A stretch of 64,000 nt of DNA, from assembly GCF_002564105.1 (NCBI RefSeq), contig NZ_PDBX01000001.1, positions 868,001-932,000 of the forward strand, written 5' to 3'. Source of the stretch: Collimonas sp. PA-H2 (GTDB lineage: Bacteria > Pseudomonadota > Gammaproteobacteria > Burkholderiales > Burkholderiaceae_D). Below the pieces are notes generated by a model. The model ran no database searches. It saw only the letters and a list, made by a program, of their open reading frames with translations, and was not told where the DNA came from. Within the stretch, counting starts at the first letter, position 1; every line of letters starts with the position of its first letter. A program made the position numbers and the translations under genes. Shown here in pieces: positions 36,872 to 45,534 of the stretch.

Positions 36872-38194
36872 ATGAGGACAACAACGTCGCTACCATCGAT
36901 CCGCAAGAGCCTGTTGCGCTGGCTGGCGGTCGGCCTCGGCGGCGGCATCCTGCTGGCCGGGCTGGCCCTGTACTTCCAGGCGCGCGGCGAAGCCAATGAA
37001 CTGTTCGATTACCAGATGCGGCAGATTGTCGCCTCGCTGCCGCGCCAGGCGTTTCCACCGATCATCGACGGCAGCGTCAACGGCCCGCGGCTGGATGACC
37101 AGATCATGATCCAGATCTGGGACAACACCGGCGTCGTCATCTATCACTCGCACGCCCAGGATTTCCTGCCGCTGCAGGCGGAACTGGGGTTCACCAACGT
37201 ACGCCTGAACAGCGGCCTGTGGCGGGTCTACAGCGCGCAGATCGGCAACACCGTGGTGCAGATCGCGCAGCCGCAAAGCGCCCGTAACCAGATCGCCGCG
37301 CAGATGGCGGTCAAGACCGTGACGCCGCTGCTGCTGCTGTTTCCCTTGCTCGGCATCCTGATCTGGATCGCGGTCAGCCGCGGCCTGGCGCCGATCAAGC
37401 GCGCCGCCGCGGAAGTGCAGGCGCGCGACATGCACGCGCTGTCAGCAATCCCCGACGCTACGCTGCCGCAGGAAATCCAGCCGCTGACGCAGGCCTTGAA
37501 CGACTTGCTGGCACGCCTGGGACAATCGATCAATGCCCAGCGCGCCTTCGTCGCCGACGCCGCGCACGAGCTGCGCACGCCACTGACCGCCCTGCGGCTG
37601 CAGGTGCAGCTGGCGGAACGCGCCAGCGACGATAGCGAACGGCAGGCTGCTTTCGGCGACCTCAAGCATGGCTTGGAGCGCGCCACCCATCTGTTGCAAC
37701 AGTTGCTGACGCTGGCGCGGCAGGAGCCCGGCGCCTTCGAACAAACCCATGTCGAGGTCGACCTGGGGGCGCTGATGCACAGCGTGGTCAGCGATTTTGC
37801 GCTGGCCGCCAATGACCGCCAGGTCGACCTCGGCATCAGCGCCGAGACGCCGGCCAGCGTCAACGGCAATGGCGACGCCCTGCGCATCCTGCTCAACAAC
37901 CTGATCGACAATGCGTTGCGCTACAGCCCGGCCGGCAGCAGCATCGATGTCTCGCTAGCCAGCGGCGCCGACGGCGTGACGCTGGCGGTGGAAGACCATG
38001 GCCCCGGCATCCCGGAGGCGGATTTGGGACGCGTGTTCGACCGCTTCTACCGCGCCGCCGGCAGCCAGTCGCAAACGGTCGGCAGCGGCCTCGGCCTGGC
38101 GATCGTCAAGCAGATCGCCGATGCCCACCGGGCCAGCGTCAGCCTGCGCAATACCGGCCACGGCTTGCTCGCCAGCGTACGCTTCCCGGCTTGA
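36872..38194 (+). CDS. sensor histidine kinase (QseC/PmrB type)
   Basis: A 440-residue kinase. Transmembrane helix 1 is at residues 15-35 and helix 2 near 155-175, with a periplasmic sensor of about 115 residues between them. A HAMP-like segment starts SRGLAPIKRAAAEVQARDMH. The H-box is FVADAAHELRTPLTALRLQV, the N-box NNLIDNALRYSP, and the G-boxes EDHGPGIPEADLG and GSGLGLAIVKQI. The sensor domain is of the short QseC/TctE N-terminal type. I chose the ATG at 36872. The signal is unknown. Confidence 0.88.
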   Translation: MRTTTSLPSIRKSLLRWLAVGLGGGILLAGLALYFQARGEANELFDYQMRQIVASLPRQAFPPIIDGSVNGPRLDDQIMIQIWDNTGVVIYHSHAQDFLPLQAELGFTNVRLNSGLWRVYSAQIGNTVVQIAQPQSARNQIAAQMAVKTVTPLLLLFPLLGILIWIAVSRGLAPIKRAAAEVQARDMHALSAIPDATLPQEIQPLTQALNDLLARLGQSINAQRAFVADAAHELRTPLTALRLQVQLAERASDDSERQAAFGDLKHGLERATHLLQQLLTLARQEPGAFEQTHVEVDLGALMHSVVSDFALAANDRQVDLGISAETPASVNGNGDALRILLNNLIDNALRYSPAGSSIDVSLASGADGVTLAVEDHGPGIPEADLGRVFDRFYRAAGSQSQTVGSGLGLAIVKQIADAHRASVSLRNTGHGLLASVRFPA

Positions 38195-38252
38195 AACGCC
38201 TGCCGCCGCCTGCCAGGCATGGCGTCAGGCGCCAGCAAAATACTTTGGATTT

Positions 38253-38269
38253 TTTAAGTTTGCTTTAAT
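38253..38269 (+). promoter_or_regulatory. PmrA/QseB-type box upstream of degP
   Basis: TTTAAG (38253-38258), five bases, TTTAAT (38264-38269), identical half-sites to those before the response regulator gene, 47 bp before the degP start. The degP start codon is 122 bp after the kinase stop, so degP has room for its own promoter controlled by the neighbouring two-component system. Confidence 0.66.
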
Positions 38270-38316
38270 TCTGGCTCTCTATGCTGTGTGTCATGCCATC
38301 AGCAAAGGAGCAATAC

Positions 38317-39816
38317 ATGAGCCGTCTGAACCTTACCCGCAGCACTATTGCCGTCGCCGTTCTGGTAGTGGCCGGCGGTGCATATCTGCATTCCAGAAAT
38401 AACGACATCGGCGTCGACAACGCCAACGCCGCAGTGCCGGCTGCCGTGGCGGCGCCAGTCAACAATCCAGCGCCGCTCAGCAATGCAGCGCCGGCGGTCG
38501 CCGTAGCCACCGATTTTTCCAGCATCGTCGAACGCGCCGGACCGGCAGTGGTGAACATCAGCGTCACCGGCAAGGCCAAGCAAAGCGCCGTATCCGACCA
38601 GGATGACGATTCCGGGCTGGATCCGAACGATCCGTTCTCACAATTCTTCAAGCGCTTCGGCCCGCAGCTGCAAATCCCGCGCCATCCGCAGATCATGCGC
38701 GGCGAAGGCTCGGGTTTCATCATCAGCGCCGACGGCCTGATCCTGACCAATGCCCACGTGGTCGAGGGTGCCTCGGAAGTGACCGTCAAGCTGACCGACC
38801 GCCGCGAGTTCAAAGCCAAGGTACTAGGCTCCGACAAGCAAAGCGATATCGCCGTGATACGCATAGACGCCAAGAACCTGCCGACGGTACAGATCGGCAA
38901 TCCGGCCCTGACCCGTGTCGGCGAACCGGTGCTAGCGATAGGCTCGCCCTACGGCTTTGAAAACACCGCCACCGCCGGCATCGTCAGCGCTAAGTCGCGC
39001 TCGCTGCCGGACGATACCTATGTGCCGTTCATCCAGACCGACGTCGCCGTCAATCCCGGCAACTCGGGCGGCCCGCTGTTCAACATCAAGGGCGAAGTGA
39101 TCGGCATCAATTCGCAGATCTATAGCCAGACCGGCGGCTACCAGGGCCTGTCGTTTGCGATTCCTATCGACGTCGCCACCAAGGTCGAGCAGCAGCTGGT
39201 GGCGCACGGCAAGGTCACTCGCAGCCATCTCGGCGTCAGCGTGCAGGAAGTGAACCAGGCTTTGGCGGAATCGTTCGGCCTGAAGAGCGCCGCCGGCGCC
39301 CTGGTCAGCTCGGTCGACAAAGGCAGCCCGGCCGACCAAGGCGGCATGCAGCCCGGCGATGTGATTCTGCGTTTCAACGGCCAGGCCATCAATCATTCCT
39401 CGGACCTGCCGAGCCTGGTGGCGGATACCGCCCCCGGCACTTCCAGCAGCGTCGAAGTGATGCGCGGCGGCCAGAGCAAGACGCTGACCGTCAAGCTGAC
39501 CGAAGCCACGCCGTTGAAGGTCGCCGGCAAGGACAATGGCGGCGATTCGCAGGGACGGCTGGGCCTGGCGTTGCGCGAACTCAGCCCGGACGAGCAGCAG
39601 CAGGTCGGCATCCGCGGCGGACTGGTGGTGCTGGACGCCAGCGGGCCGTCGGCGCTGGCCGGTATCCAGCGCGGCGACGTGATACTGTCGCTCAACGGCA
39701 AGCCGGTCAGCAGCGTCGAGCAGTTGCGCCAGCTGGTCGGCAAGGCGGGCAAGAACGTCGCGCTGCTGGTGCAGCGTGACAAGGACAAGATCTTCGTTCC
39801 TTTGAACCTGGGCTAA
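38317..39816 (+). CDS. degP: DegP/HtrA periplasmic serine protease (Do family)
   Basis: A 499-residue periplasmic protease-chaperone. The ATG at 38317 follows AAAGGAG and opens a membrane-anchor or signal segment (residues 7-25). The trypsin-like domain has the triad His147 (NAHVV), Asp177 (KQSDIAVIR) and Ser250 (GNSGGPLFN). Two PDZ domains follow, at about 285-380 and 405-495, with GALVSSVDKGSPADQGGMQP and GGLVVLDASGPSALAGIQRG. It degrades or refolds misfolded envelope proteins. The name degP is used for the family; a MucD-type role is equally possible. Confidence 0.88.
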   Translation: MSRLNLTRSTIAVAVLVVAGGAYLHSRNNDIGVDNANAAVPAAVAAPVNNPAPLSNAAPAVAVATDFSSIVERAGPAVVNISVTGKAKQSAVSDQDDDSGLDPNDPFSQFFKRFGPQLQIPRHPQIMRGEGSGFIISADGLILTNAHVVEGASEVTVKLTDRREFKAKVLGSDKQSDIAVIRIDAKNLPTVQIGNPALTRVGEPVLAIGSPYGFENTATAGIVSAKSRSLPDDTYVPFIQTDVAVNPGNSGGPLFNIKGEVIGINSQIYSQTGGYQGLSFAIPIDVATKVEQQLVAHGKVTRSHLGVSVQEVNQALAESFGLKSAAGALVSSVDKGSPADQGGMQPGDVILRFNGQAINHSSDLPSLVADTAPGTSSSVEVMRGGQSKTLTVKLTEATPLKVAGKDNGGDSQGRLGLALRELSPDEQQQVGIRGGLVVLDASGPSALAGIQRGDVILSLNGKPVSSVEQLRQLVGKAGKNVALLVQRDKDKIFVPLNLG

Positions 39817-39837
39817 GACCCGGACAGCGGGGCAGCG

Positions 39838-40143
39838 ATGATCAAGCCGATAACGGGTAATAATTTATCGCAGCACATCCTGCCCTCTTCCGCCACCATG
39901 ATCGGCGTCTGCATCACCGCGCTATCGATTATCAAACTCGCAAGATTCAGCGGCCTGGCGATGTGGCTCAGCCACCTGCTGGCGCTGAACAGCCTGGTGT
40001 TCCTCACCAGCGGCGTGCTCTCCTATGCATCGATGCGCTCGCGCCAGAGCACACGGCTCGAACAATACGCCGACATCGCCTTCATCTTCGGCCTCACCCT
40101 GCTCAGTCTCTCCACCGTCTTCATGGCGGTCGTGATTGACTGA
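39838..40143 (+). CDS. small inner-membrane protein, unknown
   Basis: A 101-residue protein with three hydrophobic segments (TMIGVCITALSIIKLA; LSHLLALNSLVFLTSGVLSY; IAFIFGLTLLSLSTVFMAVV) separated by short charged loops. It starts 21 bp after degP and probably shares its transcript. No family is recognised; similar three-helix proteins are common in Burkholderiales. An envelope function fits the context (inference). Confidence 0.65.
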   Translation: MIKPITGNNLSQHILPSSATMIGVCITALSIIKLARFSGLAMWLSHLLALNSLVFLTSGVLSYASMRSRQSTRLEQYADIAFIFGLTLLSLSTVFMAVVID

Positions 40144-40175
40144 ACATTCCGGATTGAATTCTCATTCATCTAAAG

Positions 40176-40262
40176 TTATTCACAGAATCTGTGGATAGTC
40201 CTGTTGATAACCTCCATCAACATCTTCTATGTAGTTGATCTATATGGATTTTTCTCTCGTGC
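40176..40262 (+). repeat. DnaA-box-like dispersed repeat, single copy with consensus box
   Basis: TTATTCACA (40176-40184) matches the DnaA-box consensus TTATNCACA exactly. It is followed by the inverted CTATCCACA (reverse of TGTGGATAG) and CCTGTTGATAAC, and the AT-rich tail with GATCTATATGGATTTTTCTC matches the tail of the 106-bp units at 35760. It lies just downstream of the small membrane-protein stop. Confidence 0.75.
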
Positions 40263-40620
40263 TTAATGTTGTGCGCGATGTTGGGCAAAGTGCTGAAAAA
40301 AACAGCAATGGCGCTGTTGCAATTCGCCTCTTCAGGCAACGCTTGAAATTTGAGCGATCGATCAGTTTGATTGGCCGGACAGACTTGACTAAGCTGTGAG
40401 TGAGCGCCTGCACAAGCGCTCACCATCAACTTGCACAGCACTACCCTGCATCGCCATCAAGGCAAAAAAATTTAATTATTTAACAAGCATTGCATCGTCA
40501 GCAAATATAATTAAAAAAATATTCGCCTGCTGTCGATTCAAGCTTGCGCCCTTCGACTAGTTAGCAGATTCAGGATTTAATCGGCCAGACCGGCAACCAC
40601 TACCCAATGGAGATATCAAG
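40263..40620. other. intergenic region before the YCII gene
   Basis: AT-rich around 40460-40530 (several A and T runs), as in a promoter region for the rightward YCII-SRPBCC-VOC genes. The leftward open frame at 40217-40441 has no start signal or homology, and I do not call it. No terminator was identified. Confidence 0.4.
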
Positions 40621-41055
40621 ATGCGATTCATGATCATACGCAAGGCTGACAAAGCTACCGAAGCTGGCGAAATGCCCAGCGAAGAACTGCTGACGGCAAT
40701 GATTAAGTACAACGAAGAAATGATACAGGCTGGCGTCATGCTGGCCGGCGAAGGCTTGCAGCCGAGCGCCAAGGGCGCGCGCATCAAGTTCGCCGGCGGC
40801 AAGCCGACTGTGCTCGACGGCCCCTTCGCTGAAACCAAGGAACTGATCGCCGGCTTCACCATGATCCAGGTCAAGTCGAAACAGGAAGCGCTCGAATGGG
40901 TCAAGCGCTGGCCGCCGCTGGATGCCAACGGCGGCGTCGAGCTGGAATTACGGCAGGTGTTCGAAGCGGAAGATTTCGGCGACGAGCTGACGCCGGAACT
41001 GCGCGAAACCGAAGAGCGCCTGCGCCGCCAGAGCATCGATAACGCCAAGTCTTGA
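40621..41055 (+). CDS. YCII-related (DGPF) protein
   Basis: A 144-residue protein of the YCII fold in its DGPF form: MRFMIIRKADKATEAGEMPS, the core KPTVLDGPFAETKELIAGFT, and SKQEALEWVKRWPPLDANGG. These proteins frequently sit in one operon with an SRPBCC and a VOC gene, exactly as here, sometimes with an ECF sigma factor. No sigma factor gene is present next to it. Enzymatic role unknown. Confidence 0.84.
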   Translation: MRFMIIRKADKATEAGEMPSEELLTAMIKYNEEMIQAGVMLAGEGLQPSAKGARIKFAGGKPTVLDGPFAETKELIAGFTMIQVKSKQEALEWVKRWPPLDANGGVELELRQVFEAEDFGDELTPELRETEERLRRQSIDNAKS

Positions 41056-41085
41056 TCACCCGACCACTGACCATCGAGGAAGCCC

Positions 41086-41613
41086 ATGTTCAAGACCATC
41101 GCCATCGTTATCGTCGTCGTGCTCGCCCTGATACTAGGCTACGCCGCCGTCAGGCCGGACAATTTCCGCGTCCAGCGCTCAGCCACGATCAAGGCGCCGC
41201 CGGAAAAGATCTTCGCCTTGATCGACGATTTCCACGCATGGGGAAGCTGGTCGCCGTTCGAAAAACTCGACCCGGGCATGAAGCGCACTTTCAGCGGCGC
41301 CGCCAGCGGCAAGGGCGCGGCCTATGCCTGGGACAGCTCAGGCAAGGCCGGCGCCGGCAGCATGGAGATCCAAGAGTCCACGCCGTCTTCCAGGATCCTC
41401 ATCAAGCTGGATTTCACGAAACCGCTGGAAGGCCACAACACGGCCGAATTCACCATCGACACCCAGGGCGACAGCAGCAAGGTCACCTGGGCCATGTATG
41501 GACCATCGCCCTATGTCGCCAAGGTGATGGGCATCTTTTTCAGCATGGATAGCATGATAGGCAAGGATTTTGAAAGCGGCCTTGCCAACCTGAAAAACGC
41601 TGCAGAAAAATAA
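41086..41613 (+). CDS. SRPBCC family protein with N-terminal membrane anchor
   Basis: A 175-residue protein. A hydrophobic helix (MFKTIAIVIVVVLALILGYA) leads into a polyketide-cyclase-like START fold with FRVQRSATIKAPPEKIFALI, FHAWGSWSPFEKLDPGMKRT and the C-terminal amphipathic helix KDFESGLANLKNA. It probably binds a lipid-like ligand at the membrane. Middle gene of a three-gene unit; the gaps are 30 and 50 bp. Confidence 0.82.
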   Translation: MFKTIAIVIVVVLALILGYAAVRPDNFRVQRSATIKAPPEKIFALIDDFHAWGSWSPFEKLDPGMKRTFSGAASGKGAAYAWDSSGKAGAGSMEIQESTPSSRILIKLDFTKPLEGHNTAEFTIDTQGDSSKVTWAMYGPSPYVAKVMGIFFSMDSMIGKDFESGLANLKNAAEK

Positions 41614-41663
41614 GCGACGATTATCCCTTTCCGCATTTCCATCATTCAATACAGGAGCATGTC

Positions 41664-42074
41664 ATGCAATTGCACCCCTACCTCAATTTCAACGGCACCT
41701 GCGACGCCGCGTTCAAGTTCTATGAAAAAGTCCTGGGCGGGAAAATCACCCTGAAGCTGCGCTTCGGCGAAACCCCGATGGCCGAGCAATGCGCCCCGGG
41801 TTCACAAGACCAGATCGCCCACGTGCGGCTGGAATCCGGCAGCATGGTGCTGCTGGGCTCCGATTGCCCGCCTGATTTTTTCGAAAAAGCCCAGGGCACG
41901 GTGCTCTCGCTCAACGTCGACAACATCGCCGAGGCTGAGCGCGTGTTCAATGCCCTGAAAGAAAACGGCACCGTCAAGATGCCCCTGGAAAAAACCTTCT
42001 GGGCGATCCGCTTCGCCATGCTGACCGACCAGTTCGGCACGCCCTGGATGATCAACTGCGAGAAAGACAACTGA
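41664..42074 (+). CDS. VOC family protein (PhnB/glyoxalase-like)
   Basis: A 136-residue protein with the pattern of PhnB-like VOC domains: YLNFNGTCDAAFKFYEKVLG, APGSQDQIAHVRLESGSMVL and FWAIRFAMLTDQFGTPWMIN, the last being the family signature. Likely a single-domain metal-binding protein acting as a dimer. It completes the YCII-SRPBCC-VOC unit, and the long composite repeat begins 50 bp after its stop. Confidence 0.86.
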   Translation: MQLHPYLNFNGTCDAAFKFYEKVLGGKITLKLRFGETPMAEQCAPGSQDQIAHVRLESGSMVLLGSDCPPDFFEKAQGTVLSLNVDNIAEAERVFNALKENGTVKMPLEKTFWAIRFAMLTDQFGTPWMINCEKDN

Positions 42075-42125
42075 TAGCCGCGCAACGATACGTACTCCGT
42101 GGTCCGTCAATTGACTATTGCACTG

Positions 42126-42549
42126 CGGTTTTGACGTTGGGGTTGTTTTTGAAGTTGCCGTTGTTTTTGACGTTGTCGTTGTTTTTGACTTGCCCCGCAT
42201 TGAGACGTTGCCAAATCCGGCGCGTGTCAGCCGGGAATTGTGAGGGGCATGTTTGAGCCGAAGGCGAGTTTTGCCCCTCACCCGGCTGGTGCGCGCAGGA
42301 TTTGGGGACCCTCCCGAAGGGAGGGCAACGGCTTTGCGGTCGCCTTCTTTTTGGTTACTTTTTCTTGGCGAAGCAAGAAAAAGTGACTGGCTGCCGGGCC
42401 ACCCCCGGCAAGCTTCCACGGAGTAGCAACAGTTTTAGCAACGCACCAACCTTTCGTAGCATGCCACTAGCCGTACTCCGTAGACCGTCAAATGGGGTCA
42501 GAGTAATTTTCGCAAAGAACGCGAAAAAAAACTCCGACCCCAATTGACT
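42126..42549. repeat. composite hairpin repeat, copy 2
   Basis: Same architecture and largely the same sequence as 9815-10260: 18-bp direct repeats beginning GTTGTTTTTGA, the long hairpin from CCAAATCCGGCGCGT to GCGCAGGATTTGG, the hairpin GGTTACTTTTTCTTGGC against GCAAGAAAAAGTGAC, and the closing hairpin CAAATGGGGTCAGAGT against ACTCCGACCCCAATTG. The two copies share orientation. The last two bases overlap the stop codon of the leftward gene at 42548. Confidence 0.82.
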
Positions 42550-42775
42550 ACAGCAGTGGTGTTTTGGTGACGGTTACGCGGTCGATGAAGAATTCGCCGT
42601 CTATGCATTTCCGGTGCGGCACGCCGGCCACCTTGAATCCCGGGCCACCTTCAGCCACCCAAATCCGCGCAACGGTGTCGAACTCCTCGACCTCCAGCCC
42701 CAGCATCGCCGCAGACAGCACGAACTGCGCACCGTCCTTTTGCCTATCGCGAATTTCGTCAATCGTCTTTGCCAT
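42548..42775 (-). CDS. small conserved-looking protein, unknown
   Basis: A 75-residue frame starting MAKTIDEIRDRQKDGAQFVL with an amphipathic helix, then LEVEEFDTVARIWVAEGGPG and the end segment CIDGEFFIDRVTVTKTP. No signal peptide or membrane helix is present. The frame has coding-like third positions, but I do not recognise a family. Its stop lies in the end of the composite repeat, so the insertion may have trimmed its C-terminus. Confidence 0.5.
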   Translation of the reverse strand: MAKTIDEIRDRQKDGAQFVLSAAMLGLEVEEFDTVARIWVAEGGPGFKVAGVPHRKCIDGEFFIDRVTVTKTPLL

Positions 42776-42810
42776 GGTTTCAATCTACTTTTACAGTGCC
42801 AGTTAAATCA

Positions 42811-43287
42811 TCAAGCATCGCGCAATAACTCACGCGGCAATTCATAGGTTTCCTTGATCGCCTGCAGCACGATATTCGAACGGATATCCTGCACGCCAGG
42901 AATCTTGTACAGCTTCTCCAGCACGAACGCCGAATAATGCTTCAGGTTGCGCGCCTTCACCCGCAACAGATAATTAGCGTCGCCCGTGATGATATAAGAT
43001 CCCACCACTTCCGGATAATTCTGCAGCGCCTGCATGAAATTCTCATGCCAGCTCTCCACATCCCGCCGCATCGTCACCTGCACGAACACATCCAGCTCTA
43101 GGCCCAGCTTCTCAGGACTCAGCAAGGCGCTATAGCGGCTGATGATGCCCTCCTCCTCCAGGATCCGCACCCGCCGCAGGCACGACGAAGGCGACAGGAA
43201 CACCTGCTCCGCCAGATCCTGATTGCTGATGCGGCCATTCTGCTGCAACAGCGTCAGGATGTTCAAATCGATGGCATCGAGCTGCAT
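42811..43287 (-). CDS. kynR: Lrp/AsnC-family regulator of the kynurenine operon
   Basis: A 158-residue regulator with N-terminal HTH (RISNQDLAEQVFLSPSSCLR) and a C-terminal RAM ligand-binding domain (LGLELDVFVQVTMRRDVESW; VVGSYIITGDANYLLRVKAR). It is divergent from kynB, as KynR is in Pseudomonas and Burkholderia, where kynurenine is the inducer. The symbol rests on position plus family. The intergenic region contains a 7-bp-arm palindrome suited to an Lrp-type dimer. Confidence 0.82.
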   Translation of the reverse strand: MQLDAIDLNILTLLQQNGRISNQDLAEQVFLSPSSCLRRVRILEEEGIISRYSALLSPEKLGLELDVFVQVTMRRDVESWHENFMQALQNYPEVVGSYIITGDANYLLRVKARNLKHYSAFVLEKLYKIPGVQDIRSNIVLQAIKETYELPRELLRDA

Positions 43288-43342
43288 TGAAATTATCTTT
43301 CAATATTTATTGTTAATATCCAGATTAATTCTAAAATTAATT

Positions 43343-43361
43343 GAAATTGTATAGCAATTTC
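43343..43361 (+). promoter_or_regulatory. palindrome in the kynR-kynB intergenic region
   Basis: GAAATTG (43343-43349), TATAG, CAATTTC (43355-43361): a perfect 7-bp-arm inverted repeat 68 bp before the proposed kynB start and 56 bp before kynR. It is a probable operator for the divergent Lrp-type regulator. Confidence 0.6.
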
Positions 43362-43428
43362 GTATAAAAATTCCAATAAGCTCGCCTAAAATAATTCCAC
43401 CGATTCAGTCCGGCAACAGGAGAAAGCC

Positions 43429-44091
43429 ATCGCTACCGCACAACAAATCTGGGACATCAGCCCGTTGCTCGCCGCCAGCATCCCAGTATGGCCCGGCGAC
43501 ACCCCCTTCAGCGCCCAGGCCACCTGGGAAATCGCCGACGGCTGCCCGGTGCACGTCAGCCGCATCACGCTCTCCACCCACACCGGCGCCCACTGCGATG
43601 CCCCCAGCCACTACGACGCCCAAGGCGTGGCGATAGACCAAGTGCCGCTGGATGCCTATATCGGTCCCTGCCGCGTGATCCATTGCATCGGCGCCGCGCC
43701 GGTCAGGCCGGAGGATATCGCGCACGCATTGGCCGATGCGCCGCCGCGCGTGCTGTTGCGCACCTACGCCCAGGCCCCGCAGCAAGAATGGGATCCGGCA
43801 TTTGCCGCCGTCGCGCCGGAAACCATCGCCCTGCTGGCGCAGCACGGCGTACGCCTGGTCGGTATCGACACGCCCTCGCTCGATCCGCAGGAATCCAAAA
43901 CCATGCTCGCCCATCACGCCGTCCGGCGGCACGGCATGGCCATCCTCGAAGGCATCGTACTCGATGCGGTTGCCGCCGGCGACTACGAACTGATCGCCCT
44001 GCCCTTGCGCCTGGCCGGCATGGACGCCAGCCCCGTACGTGCCATCTTGCGCCATCCTGCGCCCTCTTCATCATCAGGAATCCATCCATGA
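43429..44091 (+). CDS. kynB: kynurenine formamidase (arylformamidase), probable ATC start
   Basis: Hydrolyses N-formylkynurenine to kynurenine and formate. The metal-binding motif [11 protein letters not shown] (His51, His55, Asp57, His61 counting from the proposed start) and the opening IWDISPLL...[10 protein letters not shown] are those of KynB. From the in-frame stop at 43387 to the TTG at 43465 there is no ATG, GTG, CTG or TTG, and the TTG would remove the conserved IWDISP. AGGAG at 43418-43422 lies six bases before an ATC at 43429, which gives a normal 220-residue protein, so I propose ATC as the initiator. The stop overlaps kynU (ATGA). Confidence 0.83.
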   Translation: MATAQQIWDISPLLAASIPVWPGDTPFSAQATWEIADGCPVHVSRITLSTHTGAHCDAPSHYDAQGVAIDQVPLDAYIGPCRVIHCIGAAPVRPEDIAHALADAPPRVLLRTYAQAPQQEWDPAFAAVAPETIALLAQHGVRLVGIDTPSLDPQESKTMLAHHAVRRHGMAILEGIVLDAVAAGDYELIALPLRLAGMDASPVRAILRHPAPSSSSGIHP

Positions 44092-45350
44092 CAAACACCA
44101 TCGACAACCGCGCCGCCTGCCAGGCGCTGGACGCCAACGACCCGCTGGCGCCGCTGCGCGCACAGTTCGACTTGCCGCCCGGCGTGATCTACCTCGACGG
44201 CAATTCGCTCGGCGCCCGCCCGCGCGCCTCGTTGCAACGGGCGCAGCAAGTGATCGAGCAGGAATGGGGCGTCGACCTGATCCGCAGCTGGAACAAGGCT
44301 GGCTGGTTCGATCTGCCAGGCCGCCTCGGCAACCAGCTGGCGCCGCTGATCGGCGCCCGGGACAACGAAGTGGTGATCACCGATTCCACCTCGATCAACC
44401 TGTTCAAGCTGCTGGCCGGCGCCCTGCAGCTGCAAGCCGCCAAGCCGGACGCGGCGACGCGCAAGGTGATCGTCACCGAACGCGACAATTTCCCGACCGA
44501 CATCTACATGGCGCAAGGCCTCACGGAATGGCTGGAGCGCGGCTACCGCATCCATCTGATCGACTCGCCGCAGGAGCTGGCCAGCGCGGTCAACGCCGAA
44601 ACCGCGGTGCTGATGCTGACCCATGTCAATTACCGCAGCGGCCACCTGCATGACATGCAGGCGGTCACCGCAGCCGCGCAAGAACAAGGCGCACTGGTGC
44701 TGTGGGACCTGGCGCATTCGGCCGGCGCCTTGCCGATCGACCTGCATGCGGCGAACGCCGATTTTGCCGTCGGCTGCACCTACAAGTACATCAACGGCGG
44801 CCCGGGCGCGCCGGCCTTTGCCTGGATCGCGCCGCGCCACCATGCGCAGTTCCGGCAGCCGCTATCGGGCTGGTGGAGCCATCGCGCACCGTTCACAATG
44901 CAGCCCGGATTCGCCCCGGTGGACGGCATCCGGCGCGCGCTGTGCGGCACCCAGCCTATCGTTTCGCTGGCGCTGGTGGAATGCGGCCTGGACGTCTTTG
45001 CGCAAACCGACATGCAAGCGCTGCGCAAGAAATCGCTGGCGCTGACCGATCTGTTCATCGGCCTGGTGGAGAGCCGCTGCGCCGGCCTCGACCTGACGCT
45101 GGCGACGCCGCGCGCGCATGCCGAGCGCGGCAGCCATGTCAGCTTCGCCCACGCGCACGGCTACGGCATCATGCGCGAGCTGATCGCGCGCGGCGTCATC
45201 GGCGACTATCGCGAACCGCAAGTGATGCGCTTCGGTTTCACGCCACTCTATATTGGCTTCAGCGATGTCTGGGACGCTGTCGAGACCTTGCGCCAGATAC
45301 TGGTGAACAAAGAATATCAAATCGACGCGCAACAAGAAGCCGTCACTTAG
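44088..45350 (+). CDS. kynU: kynureninase
   Basis: A 420-residue PLP-dependent fold-type I enzyme that cleaves kynurenine to anthranilate and alanine. The PLP Lys is Lys233 in [16 protein letters not shown]. Other family segments are [43 protein letters not shown] and the C-terminal [20 protein letters not shown]. The start overlaps kynB. Its stop codon TAG falls inside the left terminal repeat of the element at 45348, so the last few residues could derive from the insertion. Length is normal. Confidence 0.91.
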   Translation: MTNTIDNRAACQALDANDPLAPLRAQFDLPPGVIYLDGNSLGARPRASLQRAQQVIEQEWGVDLIRSWNKAGWFDLPGRLGNQLAPLIGARDNEVVITDSTSINLFKLLAGALQLQAAKPDAATRKVIVTERDNFPTDIYMAQGLTEWLERGYRIHLIDSPQELASAVNAETAVLMLTHVNYRSGHLHDMQAVTAAAQEQGALVLWDLAHSAGALPIDLHAANADFAVGCTYKYINGGPGAPAFAWIAPRHHAQFRQPLSGWWSHRAPFTMQPGFAPVDGIRRALCGTQPIVSLALVECGLDVFAQTDMQALRKKSLALTDLFIGLVESRCAGLDLTLATPRAHAERGSHVSFAHAHGYGIMRELIARGVIGDYREPQVMRFGFTPLYIGFSDVWDAVETLRQILVNKEYQIDAQQEAVT

Positions 45351-45523
45351 TGCCCTGAGTCAGAAGTTCGTTGAAGAAAAGCGATGCAATTGGCGCCATG
45401 CGTCGTTGCAAATACTCGCAAGGGGGCCACCCTTGCTCCGTTTTGTGCGGGGCGGCCATCCGCCTAGCCTGGCGCCAATTGCATCACTTTTCTCATTCAA
45501 CGAACTTCTGACTCAGGACACTA
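45348..45523. mobile_element. MITE-like inverted-repeat element between kynU and kynA
   Basis: A left arm beginning TAGTGCCCTGAGTCAGAAG and a right arm ending CTGACTCAGGACACTA match over about 46 bp each, including GATGCAATTGGCGCCA, with only two substitutions and a two-base indel. The centre of roughly 80 bp has no frame. If TA is taken as a duplicated target, the ends begin GTG(T/C)CCTGAGTC, in the manner of IS630/Tc1-type MITEs (inference). As RNA the arms form a very long hairpin. Confidence 0.8.
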
Positions 45524-45534
45524 GGAGACACAAA

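Noticed and set aside
40217..40441. A leftward open frame after the small membrane protein
   Set aside because: Overlaps the DnaA-box-like repeat and an AT-rich promoter region; no start signal and no family.
43465..44091. kynB starting at the TTG at 43465
   Set aside because: It would delete the conserved IWDISP opening and has no ribosome binding site at the right distance, while AGGAG is well placed for the ATC at 43429.
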